Origin: Kribbella pratensis
GTDB taxonomy: Bacteria > Actinomycetota > Actinomycetes > Propionibacteriales > Kribbellaceae
Length of the DNA stretch: 64,000 nucleotides
Assembly (NCBI RefSeq): GCF_004366075.1
Contig: NZ_SODU01000001.1
Coordinates: 1,485,154 to 1,549,153 of the forward strand
Direction: 5' to 3'
This document shows positions 26,598-34,997 of this stretch, one piece after another. Below the pieces are notes generated by a model, which saw only the letters and a program-made list of their open reading frames with translations, had not been told where the DNA came from and did no database searches. Position 1 is the stretch's first letter. Every line of letters starts with the position of its first letter. A program made the position numbers and the translations under genes.

Positions 26598-26761
26598 AGA
26601 GCATGTCGACCCCTCCGACGCCTGCTGCGGGGCACTCGGTGGGCGTCTCGCCGCACTGGAGCAAAGGCCACGATGCTCCGCATCGAGACCTTCACTCCAG
26701 CACGCCGAGCCACTCCACCGAGCACCTCCTCGCGACGGCGTCGGAGGGGTCGACATGCTCT
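26598..26761. repeat. 164-bp nested inverted-repeat element between ctaC and the desulfurase gene
   Basis: The outer arms, 26598-26622 and 26737-26761, are a perfect 25-bp inverted repeat beginning AGAGCATGTCGACCCC. Inside are further nested pairs: CTCGGTGG (26635-26642) with CCACCGAG (26715-26722), CTGGAG with CTCCAG (26695-26700), and a small hairpin GATGC-TCC-GCATC. The right arm ends 12 bases before the desulfurase start and the left arm ends about 83 bases before ctaC. It could be a miniature mobile element, a paired promoter or operator, or a structured RNA. No transposase or target duplication was seen. Confidence 0.75.
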
Positions 26762-26773
26762 AGCGTTTCCCGT

Positions 26774-27889
26774 GTGAGCGAGCGTACGTACTTGGACGCC
26801 GCGTCGGCCGAGCCGATGCACCCCGCGGCGCGGGAGATGTTGCTGTCGGCAGTGGATTCCGGATGGGCGGATCCGGTGCGTCTGCACCATGAGGGCCGGA
26901 CCGCCAGGCTGCTGGTGGACAACGCCCGCGCGGTCCTCGCGGAGGCGGTCGGCGTGCGGCCGGACGAGCTGTACCTGACTACCTCCGGTACGGCGGCGAT
27001 CCAGAGCGGCCTGACCGCGGTACGGGCCGCGCGCAGCCGGGTCGGGGCAACGATCGTGCACAGTGCGGTCGAGCATTCCGCCGTACTGCGCACGGCTGGG
27101 GAGGCGGCTGCCGAGGTGGGCGTGGACCGGCTGGGGCGGGTCGAGCTGGATGCCTTCACAGACGCCGTACGGCGACCTGGTGTGGCTGTGGCCGCGCTGC
27201 AGTCGGCGAACCATGAGGTGGGGACGCGTCAGCCGATCGAAGCGGCGGCTGCGGCGGCAGGCGACGTACCGCTGTTCGTTGACGCGTCCGCGTCGGTCGG
27301 GCACGACGTCGTACCCACGGGCTGGTCGGTGCTCGCGGCAAGCGCGCACAAGTGGGGCGGCCCGGCGGGTATCGGGCTACTGGCTGTGAAGAAGGGCACG
27401 CGCATCGCACCGGCGTGGCCGATGGACGAGCGGGAGGACGGCCTCTCCCCCGGATTCCCGAACGTCCCCAACGCGCTGGCCGCGGCCGCTGCGCTGCAGG
27501 CGCGACTGGCTGAGGCGGAGGAGCTCGACAAGCGGCACAGGGCCTGGATCGACGAGGTACGGCGCCGTGTGGCCGCGGACATCCCCGATGTCGAGGTAGT
27601 AGGTGACCCGGACGACCGTCTGCCGCACATCCTGACGTTCTCCTGTCTCTATGTGGACGGTGAGGCGCTGGTGACCGCACTGGACGCTGAGGGGTTCGCT
27701 GTCTCCAGTGGTTCCGCCTGTACGTCGAGCACGCTCCGGCCCTCGCACGTACTCGCAGCGATGGGCGTCCTGACTCACGGCAACGTCCGTGTGTCTCTAG
27801 GGCGCGACACGACCCATGACGAGGTGCAGCGGTTCTGTGCGGTGCTTCCAGGACTGGTGCAGCGGATCCGGGCGGAGGTGGGCATGTGA
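26774..27889 (+). CDS. cysteine desulfurase family protein (NifS/IscS-like)
   Basis: A 371-residue PLP enzyme of fold type I that takes sulfur from cysteine to form a persulfide. The PLP lysine is in SASAHKWGGP and the catalytic Cys in VSSGSACTSST. Length and motifs are normal. GTG at 26774 follows TAGCGT (26761-26766) by seven bases with no ribosome site, a probable leaderless start directly beyond the inverted repeat. It overlaps a TusA-like gene, which suggests sulfur is passed to that carrier. Confidence 0.9.
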   Translation: MSERTYLDAASAEPMHPAAREMLLSAVDSGWADPVRLHHEGRTARLLVDNARAVLAEAVGVRPDELYLTTSGTAAIQSGLTAVRAARSRVGATIVHSAVEHSAVLRTAGEAAAEVGVDRLGRVELDAFTDAVRRPGVAVAALQSANHEVGTRQPIEAAAAAAGDVPLFVDASASVGHDVVPTGWSVLAASAHKWGGPAGIGLLAVKKGTRIAPAWPMDEREDGLSPGFPNVPNALAAAAALQARLAEAEELDKRHRAWIDEVRRRVAADIPDVEVVGDPDDRLPHILTFSCLYVDGEALVTALDAEGFAVSSGSACTSSTLRPSHVLAAMGVLTHGNVRVSLGRDTTHDEVQRFCAVLPGLVQRIRAEVGM

Positions 27890-28098
27890 ATGTCGACCTG
27901 GACTGCCGTGGTCTGCTCTGCCCACTCCCGGTGATCAAACTGGCCAAGACGCTACCGACAGTTGCCGTAGGCGACACGGTGACAGTGCTGGCCGACGACC
28001 CGGCCGCGGCGACCGACATCCCGGCGTGGTGCCGGATGCGCTCCCAGGAGCTGGTGTCGGCCGGGGAAGACCAGTACGTCGTACGACGGGTGAGCTGA
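27886..28098 (+). CDS. TusA-family sulfur carrier protein
   Basis: A 70-residue TusA/SirA-like protein. The N-terminal LDCRGLLCPLPVIK holds the CPxP motif whose first Cys carries persulfide sulfur. GTG at 27886 overlaps the desulfurase stop. In other bacteria TusA passes sulfur from IscS towards tRNA thiolation or molybdenum cofactor synthesis; which path is served here is unknown. Confidence 0.9.
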   Translation: MNVDLDCRGLLCPLPVIKLAKTLPTVAVGDTVTVLADDPAAATDIPAWCRMRSQELVSAGEDQYVVRRVS

Positions 28099-28113
28099 CA
28101 TACCGTTTGAGGT

Positions 28114-28836
28114 GTGATCGAGGCCGAACGCATCGCCGTACTGACCGGAGCCGGGATCTCGACTGCGTCGGGCATCCCCGACTTCCGGGGCCCGCAGGGC
28201 GTGTGGACGAAGAACCCGGCCGCGGAGGCGATGTTCGACATCGACGAGTACGTCGCCAGTCGCGAGGTGCGAGTGGCGACCTGGAAGCACCGGCTGGCCG
28301 TTCCGGCGTGGACAGCCGAGCCGAACCCGGGTCATCTCGCTCTGGTCGAGCTGGAGCGGCAGGGCCGTCTGACCGGTCTGATCACACAGAACGTCGACGG
28401 GCTGCACCAGAAGGCCGGCTCGTCACCAGAGCTGGTCCACGAGCTGCACGGCACGGTCCGGTACGTCGATTGCCTCCAGTGCGAGCGCCAGGTCCCCATG
28501 ACCGACGTACTCCCCCGACTCGAGTCAGGCGACGAGGACCCGGCCTGTGAGGTGTGCGGCGGCATCCTGAAGTCCGCGACCGTCTCGTTCGGCCAGTCCC
28601 TCGACCGGGCCGTGCTGGACCGAGCTGTCGCAGCCACCGAGTCAGCCGACCTGTTCCTGGCCATTGGCACGTCGCTGCAGGTCTACCCGGCGGCTGGTCT
28701 CTGCGACCTCGCACTGAACGCCGGAAAGCCTCTGATCATCCTGAACGCACAGCCGACGCCGTACGACGAGCAGGCCACGACTGTGCTGCGCACTCCGATC
28801 GAGACCACACTGCCGGACCTCGTGACCTTACCGTGA
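28114..28836 (+). CDS. Sir2 family NAD-dependent protein deacylase
   Basis: A 240-residue sirtuin. It has the NAD loop LTGAGISTASGIPDFRGP, the TQNVDGLHQKAG and ELHGT catalytic segment with the general-base His, and a zinc site CLQC plus CEVCGG. Later segments GTSLQVYPAAGL and NAQPTPYD complete the Rossmann fold. The gene follows tusA after 15 bases. It probably removes acyl groups from lysines of metabolic enzymes. TACCGT lies shortly upstream, so it may also have its own leaderless promoter. Confidence 0.92.
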   Translation: MIEAERIAVLTGAGISTASGIPDFRGPQGVWTKNPAAEAMFDIDEYVASREVRVATWKHRLAVPAWTAEPNPGHLALVELERQGRLTGLITQNVDGLHQKAGSSPELVHELHGTVRYVDCLQCERQVPMTDVLPRLESGDEDPACEVCGGILKSATVSFGQSLDRAVLDRAVAATESADLFLAIGTSLQVYPAAGLCDLALNAGKPLIILNAQPTPYDEQATTVLRTPIETTLPDLVTLP

Positions 28837-28911
28837 CATTTGAGCCCTCCTCACGGTAAAAGGCGGCGGCTACCGTCCCCGGCAGGGTGAGTCGGCGGGG
28901 AGGGGCACGTG

Positions 28912-31900
28912 ATGCGCGGGTTCAGGCGTTTGACAGCAGGTTTCACCGCGGCCGCTGTGGTCGTACTGGGGTTGGGTACGGCGGCACCGGCTCCGGCCCA
29001 GGTGACGGCGGAGCGGGTGATCACCGTCGCGGGCTCGTTGCAGGACGAGCTCGGGTGCGCGACCGACTGGGATCCGGGCTGCGACGCGTCCAGTCTGGGG
29101 GCGAGCGCGCCGTACACGAAGGTGTTCGATGTGCCGGCGGGGTCGTACGAGTTCAAGGTCACGGTCAACAAGAGCTGGGACGAGAACTACGGCGCCGGGG
29201 GTGTGCTGAACGGCGCGAACATCCCGCTGCGGATCGAGGGGCCGGCGGAACTGCAGTTCAGTTACAACGACACCAGTCACGTTGTGACGGTGAAGCCGGT
29301 GGATCTCGCCGGGTCGACGGTGACGGCCGCGGACAAGGCCCTCGCGACACCGAGCCTGCGCCCGGACCTCACCAAGGAGCGGTTCTACTTCCTGATGGCG
29401 GACCGGTTCGCGAACGGCAACAAGGCGAACGACGCCGGCGGACTCACCGGTGACCGCCTGACGACCGGGCTGGACCCGAAGGACAAGGGCTTCTACCACG
29501 GCGGTGACCTGGCCGGAGTGATCCAGGAGCTCGACTACATCAAGTCTCTGGGTACGACGTCGATCTGGCTGACCCCGTCGTTCAAGAACCGGCCGGTGCA
29601 GGGCTCCGGCGCGAACGTCAGCGCCGGGTACCACGGGTACTGGATCACCGACTTCACCCAGATCGATCCGCATCTGGGCACGAACGCCGACATGCAGCGG
29701 CTGATCGACCTCGCGCACCGCAAGGGCATGAAGGTCTTCTTCGACATCATCACCAACCACACCGCGGACGTGATCGACTACCAGTCCGGCCAGTACGGCT
29801 ACATCCCGAAGTCCACGTCGCCGTACAAAGATGCCCAGGGCAACGTGTTCGACGACAAGGACTATGCCGGCACCGACACCTTCCCGGCGCTGGACAAGAA
29901 CATCTCCTTCCCCAACATCCCGGTCTTCCGGAACACGGCCGACGAGACCGTCAAGGTGCCGGCCTGGCTGAACGACCCGACGCTGTACCACAACCGCGGC
30001 GACTCGACGTTCGCCGGCGAGAGCGCGGAGTACGGCGACTTCGTCGGGCTGGACGACCTGTTCACCGAGCAGCCGAAGGTCCGCGACGGGATGATCGACG
30101 TCTACAAGACGTGGGCCGAGCTCGGGATCGACGGGTTCCGGATCGACACCGTGAAGCACGTGAACCTCGAGTTCTGGCAGAAGTTCTCGCCCGCGATCCT
30201 GGCGGCTGCTCGTGGGGCTGGGTCGAAGAACTTCTTCATGTTCGGCGAGGTCTTCGACGCGAACCCGCAGTTCATGTCGACGTACACGACCAAGGGCGCC
30301 CTGCAGGCGACGCTCGACTTCGGGTTCCAGCAGAGCGCGGTCGCGTACGCGAAGGGCGACCCGAGTACCAAGCTGCAGGACTTCTACGCGGACGACGACT
30401 ACTACACCGACACGGACTCGAACGCGTACGAGCTGCCGACGTTCCTCGGCAACCACGACATGGGACGCGTCGGTACGTTCCTGAAGCAGAGTGGTGCGGC
30501 TGGTCAGGACCTGCTCGCGCGGGACAAGCTGGCGCACTCGCTGATGTACCTGACCCGCGGGCAGCCGGTCATCTACTACGGCGACGAGCAAGGCTTCACA
30601 GGTCCCGGTGGTGACAAGGACGCGCGGCAGGACATGTTCGCGACCCAGACCGACGACTACGCGGATGACGAGGTCGTCGACGGCACAGGTACGACGACGA
30701 TCGGCAAGAAGGACAGGTACGACGTCAACTCGCCGATGTACAAGCACATCGCGGACCTGGCGAAGCTGCGCGCCACGTACCCGGCCCTGTCCGACGGGCG
30801 ACAGGTGCACCGGTACTCGTCCAACCTGAACGGTCTGTACGCGTTCAGCCGGCTGGGCAGCGACAACGTCGAGTACCTGGTCGTCGCGAATAACTCGACG
30901 ACAGCGGCCGCTGCGACGGTGGCGACGTACGGCCCGAACACCTGGCTCAAGCCGGTCTACGGCGGCTCCAAGTCGGTGAAGACCGACCGTGAGGGCAGGG
31001 TGGCCGTCAGCCAGGCTCCTCTGTCGGTGACGGTGTACCAGGCCCAGACCAAGGTCCCAGCTCGTGCTCAGGCGCCCAGCGTGTACATGAGCTCGCCAGA
31101 AGCCGGTGCCACAGTCGGTGGGCGTGCTGAGATCGCTGCTGCGGTCCCGGCGAACACACCGGTGACAGTGACGTTCGGCTACCGGCCTGTGGGTACGACG
31201 GCGTGGAAGCGACTCGGTGCCGACGACAACGCGCCGTACCGCGTCTTCCACGACGTGTCCGGACTGGCCAAGGGCACGCTCCTCGAGTACCGCGCCGTAC
31301 TGCGGGATGCCTCGGGCAACTACTCGGTGTCCGGCTCGTATGGCGTGGTTGGTGATGCTGCTGCGCCAGGTGGTGGCGGTGGCGGGACAGGTCCTGTCGT
31401 ACAGCCGGCCAACGTGTCTGTCCCGGGCGACCACAACAGTGAGATGGGTTGTCCCGCGGACTGGTCTCCGGACTGCGAGCAGGCTCAGCTGAAGCTGGAC
31501 GCGAAGGACAAGGTCTGGAAGGGCACGTACACGCTCCCGCCCGGTGAGCACGCGTACAAGGCGGCGATCAACAAGACCTGGGACGAGAACTACGGAGCGG
31601 GTGGTGTCGCCAACGGCGCCAACATCTCGTACACGGCACCGACCACGCCGGTCACCTTCTACTACGAGCACGGACGGCACTACGCCACGTCCAGCGCGCA
31701 GGGGCCGATCATCACGGTGCCCGGGACGTTCCAGACCGCACTGGGCTGTCCGACCGACTGGGATCCCTCCTGCATGCGACCCTGGTTGACCGACGAGGAC
31801 GGCGACGGGACCTACACCTGGTCCACCAGCGAACTGAAGGCGGGCAACTATGAGGCGAAGGTGGCGCACAACCTGTCCTGGGACGAGAGCTACCCGGCAC

Positions 31901-34563
31901 AGAACGTTCCGGTGGCGGTGCCGTCGGACGGGCTGGTCGTCACGTTCTCGTACGTGCTCGCGACCCACCAGCTCACGGTGACGACGGCCAAGCCCGGTGC
32001 ACAGCCGGACCTGAGCCAGGCGAAGGCGTACTGGATCAACCGCGACACCCTCGCCGTGCCGGCGGTCGATCACGCGGAGCGGTACCGGTGGCGGCTGCAC
32101 TGGTCGGACACCGGTTCGCTGAAGATCGACGCGAACGACATCGGCGGATCGTCGGCCGCGCTGCGCTACGACCCCGCTGAGGTGAAACCGGGCTACACGA
32201 CGCTGCGACTCGGCAGCGCGGACGTTCGCAAGATCCTCACCGGTCAGCTCGGTCTGGCGCAGTACGACGACGCAGGGCGTCTGCTCGACGCGACCGGTGT
32301 ACAGATCCCGGGCGTGCTCGACGACGTCTACGGGAACGCGACCGGGCGCTCGTACGGCGTGACGTGGCAGGCCGGCAAGCCGACCTTCACCCTCTGGGCG
32401 CCGACCGCCCAGGACGTGCGGTTGATGATCGGATCGTCGACAATCCCCATGCGTACAAACGGCGACGGTTCCTGGTCGGTCAGCGGACCACGGTCGTGGA
32501 AGAACGCGTCGTACCGCTATCAGGTGAAGGTGTTCGCACCCAGCACCGGCAAGGTCGAGACGAACGTCGTCACGGACCCGTACTCGGTTGCCTTGACCAC
32601 CAACTCGGCGTACTCCGTGGCCGCCGACCTGAATGACCCGGCGGGTAAACCGGCGCTCTGGTCGACCACTCCCTCGCCGAAGCTGGCGCGGGGCGTCGAC
32701 TCGACCATCTACGAGCTGCACGTACGGGACTTCTCGATCAACGACAACACGGTGCCGGCCGCGCACCGCGGTACCTACCTGGCCTTTGCCGACGAAGGCA
32801 ACGGGACCAAGCACCTGCGGACGCTCAAGGCCGCCGGCCTCAACACTGTGCACCTATTGCCGACATTCGACATTGCATCAATCCCGGAGACCGGCCAGCA
32901 GACGCCCGCGTGCGATCTCAAGTCATTGCCGGCCGACTCCGAGCAGCAGCAGGCGTGCGTGACGGCGGTGGCTGCGAAGGACGGGTTCAACTGGGGCTAC
33001 GACCCGTTCCACTGGCTCGCGCCGGAGGGGTCGTACGCGACCGAACGGGATGGCCTGGCACGCGTCGCGGAGTTCCGCACGATGGTCGGCGGACTGCACA
33101 AGTCCGGGCTGCGCGTCGTCCTCGACCAGGTCTTCAACCACACCCCCGCCGCAGGCCAGGCACCGACGTCGGTGCTCGATCAGATCGTGCCCGGGTACTA
33201 CCAGCGGCTCAACGCGACCGGGAAGGTCGAGAACTCGACCTGCTGCAGCAACATCGCGACCGAGCATGCGATGGCCGAGAAGATCATGGTCGACGGCACG
33301 GTGAGCTGGGCGCGCAACTACCACGTGGACGGCTTCAGATACGACCTGATGGGCCATCACACCAAGGCGAACATGCTGAAGGTCCGCGCCGCGCTCGACA
33401 AGCTGACGCTCGCCAAGGACGGCGTCGACGGCAAGTCGATCTACCTGTACGGCGAGGGCTGGAACTTCGGCGAGGTCGCGGACGACGCGCTGTTCGTCCA
33501 GGCCAGGCAGGGAAATCTCGGCGGGACGGGGATCGGGACGTTCTCCGACCGACTGCGGGACGGGGTCCGCGGCGGCGGGCCGTTCGACGACAATCCGCGG
33601 ATCCAGGGCTTCGGCTCCGGCGAGGCGAGCGACCCGAACGGCGACCCCGTGAACGGTACGCCGGACGAGCGCGCCAAGCGGCTCGCCCACGACACCGACC
33701 TGGTCCAGCTCGGGCTGGCCGGCAACCTTCGCACGTTCACGTTCAAGTCGGCATCGTCGGGTGCAGACGTCCGTGGTGATCAGGTCGACTACAACGGCTC
33801 GCCGGCCGGGTACGCCGACCAGCCGGACGAGGTGATCACGTACGTCGATGCCCATGACAACGAAACGTTGTGGGACACACTGACGTACAAGCTGCCGGCG
33901 AACCTGCCGATGCCGGACCGGATCCGGATGAACACGTTGTCGCTGGCAACGACCGCGCTGGCGCAGACGCCGTCGTTCTGGCATGCGGGCGCGGACCTGC
34001 TGCGGAGCAAGTCACTCGACCGCAACTCGTACGACTCGGGTGACTGGTTCAACACGCTCGACTGGACCGGTGCCGACAACGGCTTCGGTCACGGCCTGCC
34101 GCCGAAGACCGACAACGAGGCCAAGTGGCAGTACATGAAGCCTCTCCTCGCCAACCCGGCCCTGAAGCCCTCGGCGACCGATGTGGCGTCGGCGTCCGCA
34201 GCGGCCGCCGATCTGCTGAAGCTGCGCTTCTCCACTCCCCTGTTCCGCCTCGGGTCGGCCGCTCTCATCAATCAGAAACTGAGCTTTCCCCTGAGCGGTA
34301 CGACGCCGGGCGTCATCACGATGCGCGTCGACGACACCGTCGGCCCGGACGTCGACCCGGCGCTGAAGGGCCTCGTGGTCGTCTTCAACTCCACCAGCTC
34401 CACCGTCACCCAGCAGGTGCCCGGTCTGACCGGCGCCAACCTGAGCTTGTCCCCCGTCCAAGCCAACGGCACCGACGCAGTGGTCAAGCAGACCACGTGG
34501 TCCTCGGCCACGGGCACCGCAACAGTCCCGCCGCGAACTGTCGCCGTACTGGTCCAGCACTAG
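28912..34563 (+). CDS. pulA: secreted two-module amylase-pullulanase (pullulanase-type alpha-1,6-glucosidase)
   Basis: An 1883-residue extracellular enzyme. A signal peptide (about 1-30) is followed by an X25-type starch-binding repeat, then a complete GH13 alpha-amylase-type module with GIDGFRIDTVKHV (nucleophile Asp, about 404), FMFGEVFD (acid Glu, about 443) and FLGNHDMGR (about 511). Two more X25-like repeats start near 837 and 936, each with a cysteine-bearing GC(P)xDWxPxC motif. The C-terminal pullulanase module has YDPFHWLAPEGSY (about 1363), GFRYDLMGHH (about 1474), LYGEGWNFGE (about 1510) and DAHDNETLWD (about 1644). Both active sites look intact, so it can cut alpha-1,4 and alpha-1,6 bonds. 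GAGGGG precedes the start; GTG at 28909 is an alternative. Confidence 0.93.
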   Translation: MRGFRRLTAGFTAAAVVVLGLGTAAPAPAQVTAERVITVAGSLQDELGCATDWDPGCDASSLGASAPYTKVFDVPAGSYEFKVTVNKSWDENYGAGGVLNGANIPLRIEGPAELQFSYNDTSHVVTVKPVDLAGSTVTAADKALATPSLRPDLTKERFYFLMADRFANGNKANDAGGLTGDRLTTGLDPKDKGFYHGGDLAGVIQELDYIKSLGTTSIWLTPSFKNRPVQGSGANVSAGYHGYWITDFTQIDPHLGTNADMQRLIDLAHRKGMKVFFDIITNHTADVIDYQSGQYGYIPKSTSPYKDAQGNVFDDKDYAGTDTFPALDKNISFPNIPVFRNTADETVKVPAWLNDPTLYHNRGDSTFAGESAEYGDFVGLDDLFTEQPKVRDGMIDVYKTWAELGIDGFRIDTVKHVNLEFWQKFSPAILAAARGAGSKNFFMFGEVFDANPQFMSTYTTKGALQATLDFGFQQSAVAYAKGDPSTKLQDFYADDDYYTDTDSNAYELPTFLGNHDMGRVGTFLKQSGAAGQDLLARDKLAHSLMYLTRGQPVIYYGDEQGFTGPGGDKDARQDMFATQTDDYADDEVVDGTGTTTIGKKDRYDVNSPMYKHIADLAKLRATYPALSDGRQVHRYSSNLNGLYAFSRLGSDNVEYLVVANNSTTAAAATVATYGPNTWLKPVYGGSKSVKTDREGRVAVSQAPLSVTVYQAQTKVPARAQAPSVYMSSPEAGATVGGRAEIAAAVPANTPVTVTFGYRPVGTTAWKRLGADDNAPYRVFHDVSGLAKGTLLEYRAVLRDASGNYSVSGSYGVVGDAAAPGGGGGGTGPVVQPANVSVPGDHNSEMGCPADWSPDCEQAQLKLDAKDKVWKGTYTLPPGEHAYKAAINKTWDENYGAGGVANGANISYTAPTTPVTFYYEHGRHYATSSAQGPIITVPGTFQTALGCPTDWDPSCMRPWLTDEDGDGTYTWSTSELKAGNYEAKVAHNLSWDESYPAQNVPVAVPSDGLVVTFSYVLATHQLTVTTAKPGAQPDLSQAKAYWINRDTLAVPAVDHAERYRWRLHWSDTGSLKIDANDIGGSSAALRYDPAEVKPGYTTLRLGSADVRKILTGQLGLAQYDDAGRLLDATGVQIPGVLDDVYGNATGRSYGVTWQAGKPTFTLWAPTAQDVRLMIGSSTIPMRTNGDGSWSVSGPRSWKNASYRYQVKVFAPSTGKVETNVVTDPYSVALTTNSAYSVAADLNDPAGKPALWSTTPSPKLARGVDSTIYELHVRDFSINDNTVPAAHRGTYLAFADEGNGTKHLRTLKAAGLNTVHLLPTFDIASIPETGQQTPACDLKSLPADSEQQQACVTAVAAKDGFNWGYDPFHWLAPEGSYATERDGLARVAEFRTMVGGLHKSGLRVVLDQVFNHTPAAGQAPTSVLDQIVPGYYQRLNATGKVENSTCCSNIATEHAMAEKIMVDGTVSWARNYHVDGFRYDLMGHHTKANMLKVRAALDKLTLAKDGVDGKSIYLYGEGWNFGEVADDALFVQARQGNLGGTGIGTFSDRLRDGVRGGGPFDDNPRIQGFGSGEASDPNGDPVNGTPDERAKRLAHDTDLVQLGLAGNLRTFTFKSASSGADVRGDQVDYNGSPAGYADQPDEVITYVDAHDNETLWDTLTYKLPANLPMPDRIRMNTLSLATTALAQTPSFWHAGADLLRSKSLDRNSYDSGDWFNTLDWTGADNGFGHGLPPKTDNEAKWQYMKPLLANPALKPSATDVASASAAAADLLKLRFSTPLFRLGSAALINQKLSFPLSGTTPGVITMRVDDTVGPDVDPALKGLVVVFNSTSSTVTQQVPGLTGANLSLSPVQANGTDAVVKQTTWSSATGTATVPPRTVAVLVQH

Positions 34564-34928
34564 AGACCGGCGAACCGAGCTGCCGCTACGAAAGCCGCCA
34601 GCGCCAGAAGGATGGTGTTGGCGGCTGTCGAGCCGGGCTCGCGCAGCGAGGAGTGGGAGGTGGCCGCGCCGATCATGACGACGCACAGGCCCACGGCCGC
34701 GAGCGGGGTGAGGATGCGGGCTGTGTCGGTCAGCCACGGCGCGAACAGGCCGGCCACCGCCAGGAGCTCGCAGACAGCCACGAAGCGGACCAGCGGCATC
34801 GGGAACGGGGCGATCCCGGTCTGACCGGTGGCGATGAGGCGAGCGCGGGACATGACGGCCTTCAGCACGCCGGAGATCGTGAAGACAACCGCCAGCACGC
34901 CGCTGAAGATCCAAGTGATCGTATTCAT
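34560..34928 (-). CDS. DoxX-like small membrane protein
   Basis: A 122-residue protein with four predicted membrane helices (ITWIFSGVLAVVFTISGVLKAV, VRFVAVCELLAVAGLFAPW, ILTPLAAVGLCVVMIGAA, ANTILLALAAFVAAARF), as in the DoxX/DoxD family. Its stop overlaps the pulA stop on the other strand. A perfect ECF41-type promoter lies upstream, shared with the divergent sigma-factor gene, so it is a probable direct target of that sigma factor. Its biochemical role is unknown. Confidence 0.8.
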   Translation of the reverse strand: MNTITWIFSGVLAVVFTISGVLKAVMSRARLIATGQTGIAPFPMPLVRFVAVCELLAVAGLFAPWLTDTARILTPLAAVGLCVVMIGAATSHSSLREPGSTAANTILLALAAFVAAARFAGL

Positions 34929-34938
34929 GTCGATTGCA

Positions 34939-34993
34939 GACGATCGACAGATCAGTGCTGTGACACTGTCACTGGAAGGCGTCCCCGATCGTC
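34939..34993. promoter_or_regulatory. divergent ECF41 promoters for the sigma factor and the DoxX-like gene
   Basis: On the minus strand TGTCACA (34965-34959), 16 bases and CGTC (34942-34939) precede the DoxX-like gene. On the plus strand TGTCACT (34967-34973), 16 bases and CGTC (34990-34993) precede the sigma-factor gene. TGTCACA-N16-CGTC is the published ECF41 consensus. The two -35 elements meet in the palindrome GTGACACTGTCAC (34960-34972). Confidence 0.8.
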
Positions 34994-34997
34994 TGTG

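Noticed and set aside
26598..26761. The inverted repeat as an insertion sequence
   Set aside because: There is no transposase frame inside and no visible target-site duplication; only a non-autonomous element remains possible.
26516..27349. Long N-terminal extension of ctaC through the inverted repeat
   Set aside because: The lipoprotein signal and ribosome site place the start at 26515; the extension mirrors the desulfurase gene.
32432..32445. GATCGTCGACAATC in the pullulanase gene as a GntR site
   Set aside because: One mismatch and far from the cluster and from any promoter; treated as chance.
28870..32853. A 1327-codon open frame opposite the pullulanase gene
   Set aside because: It is the high-GC mirror of a real coding frame, has no recognisable domain and runs against clear GH13 motifs on the plus strand.
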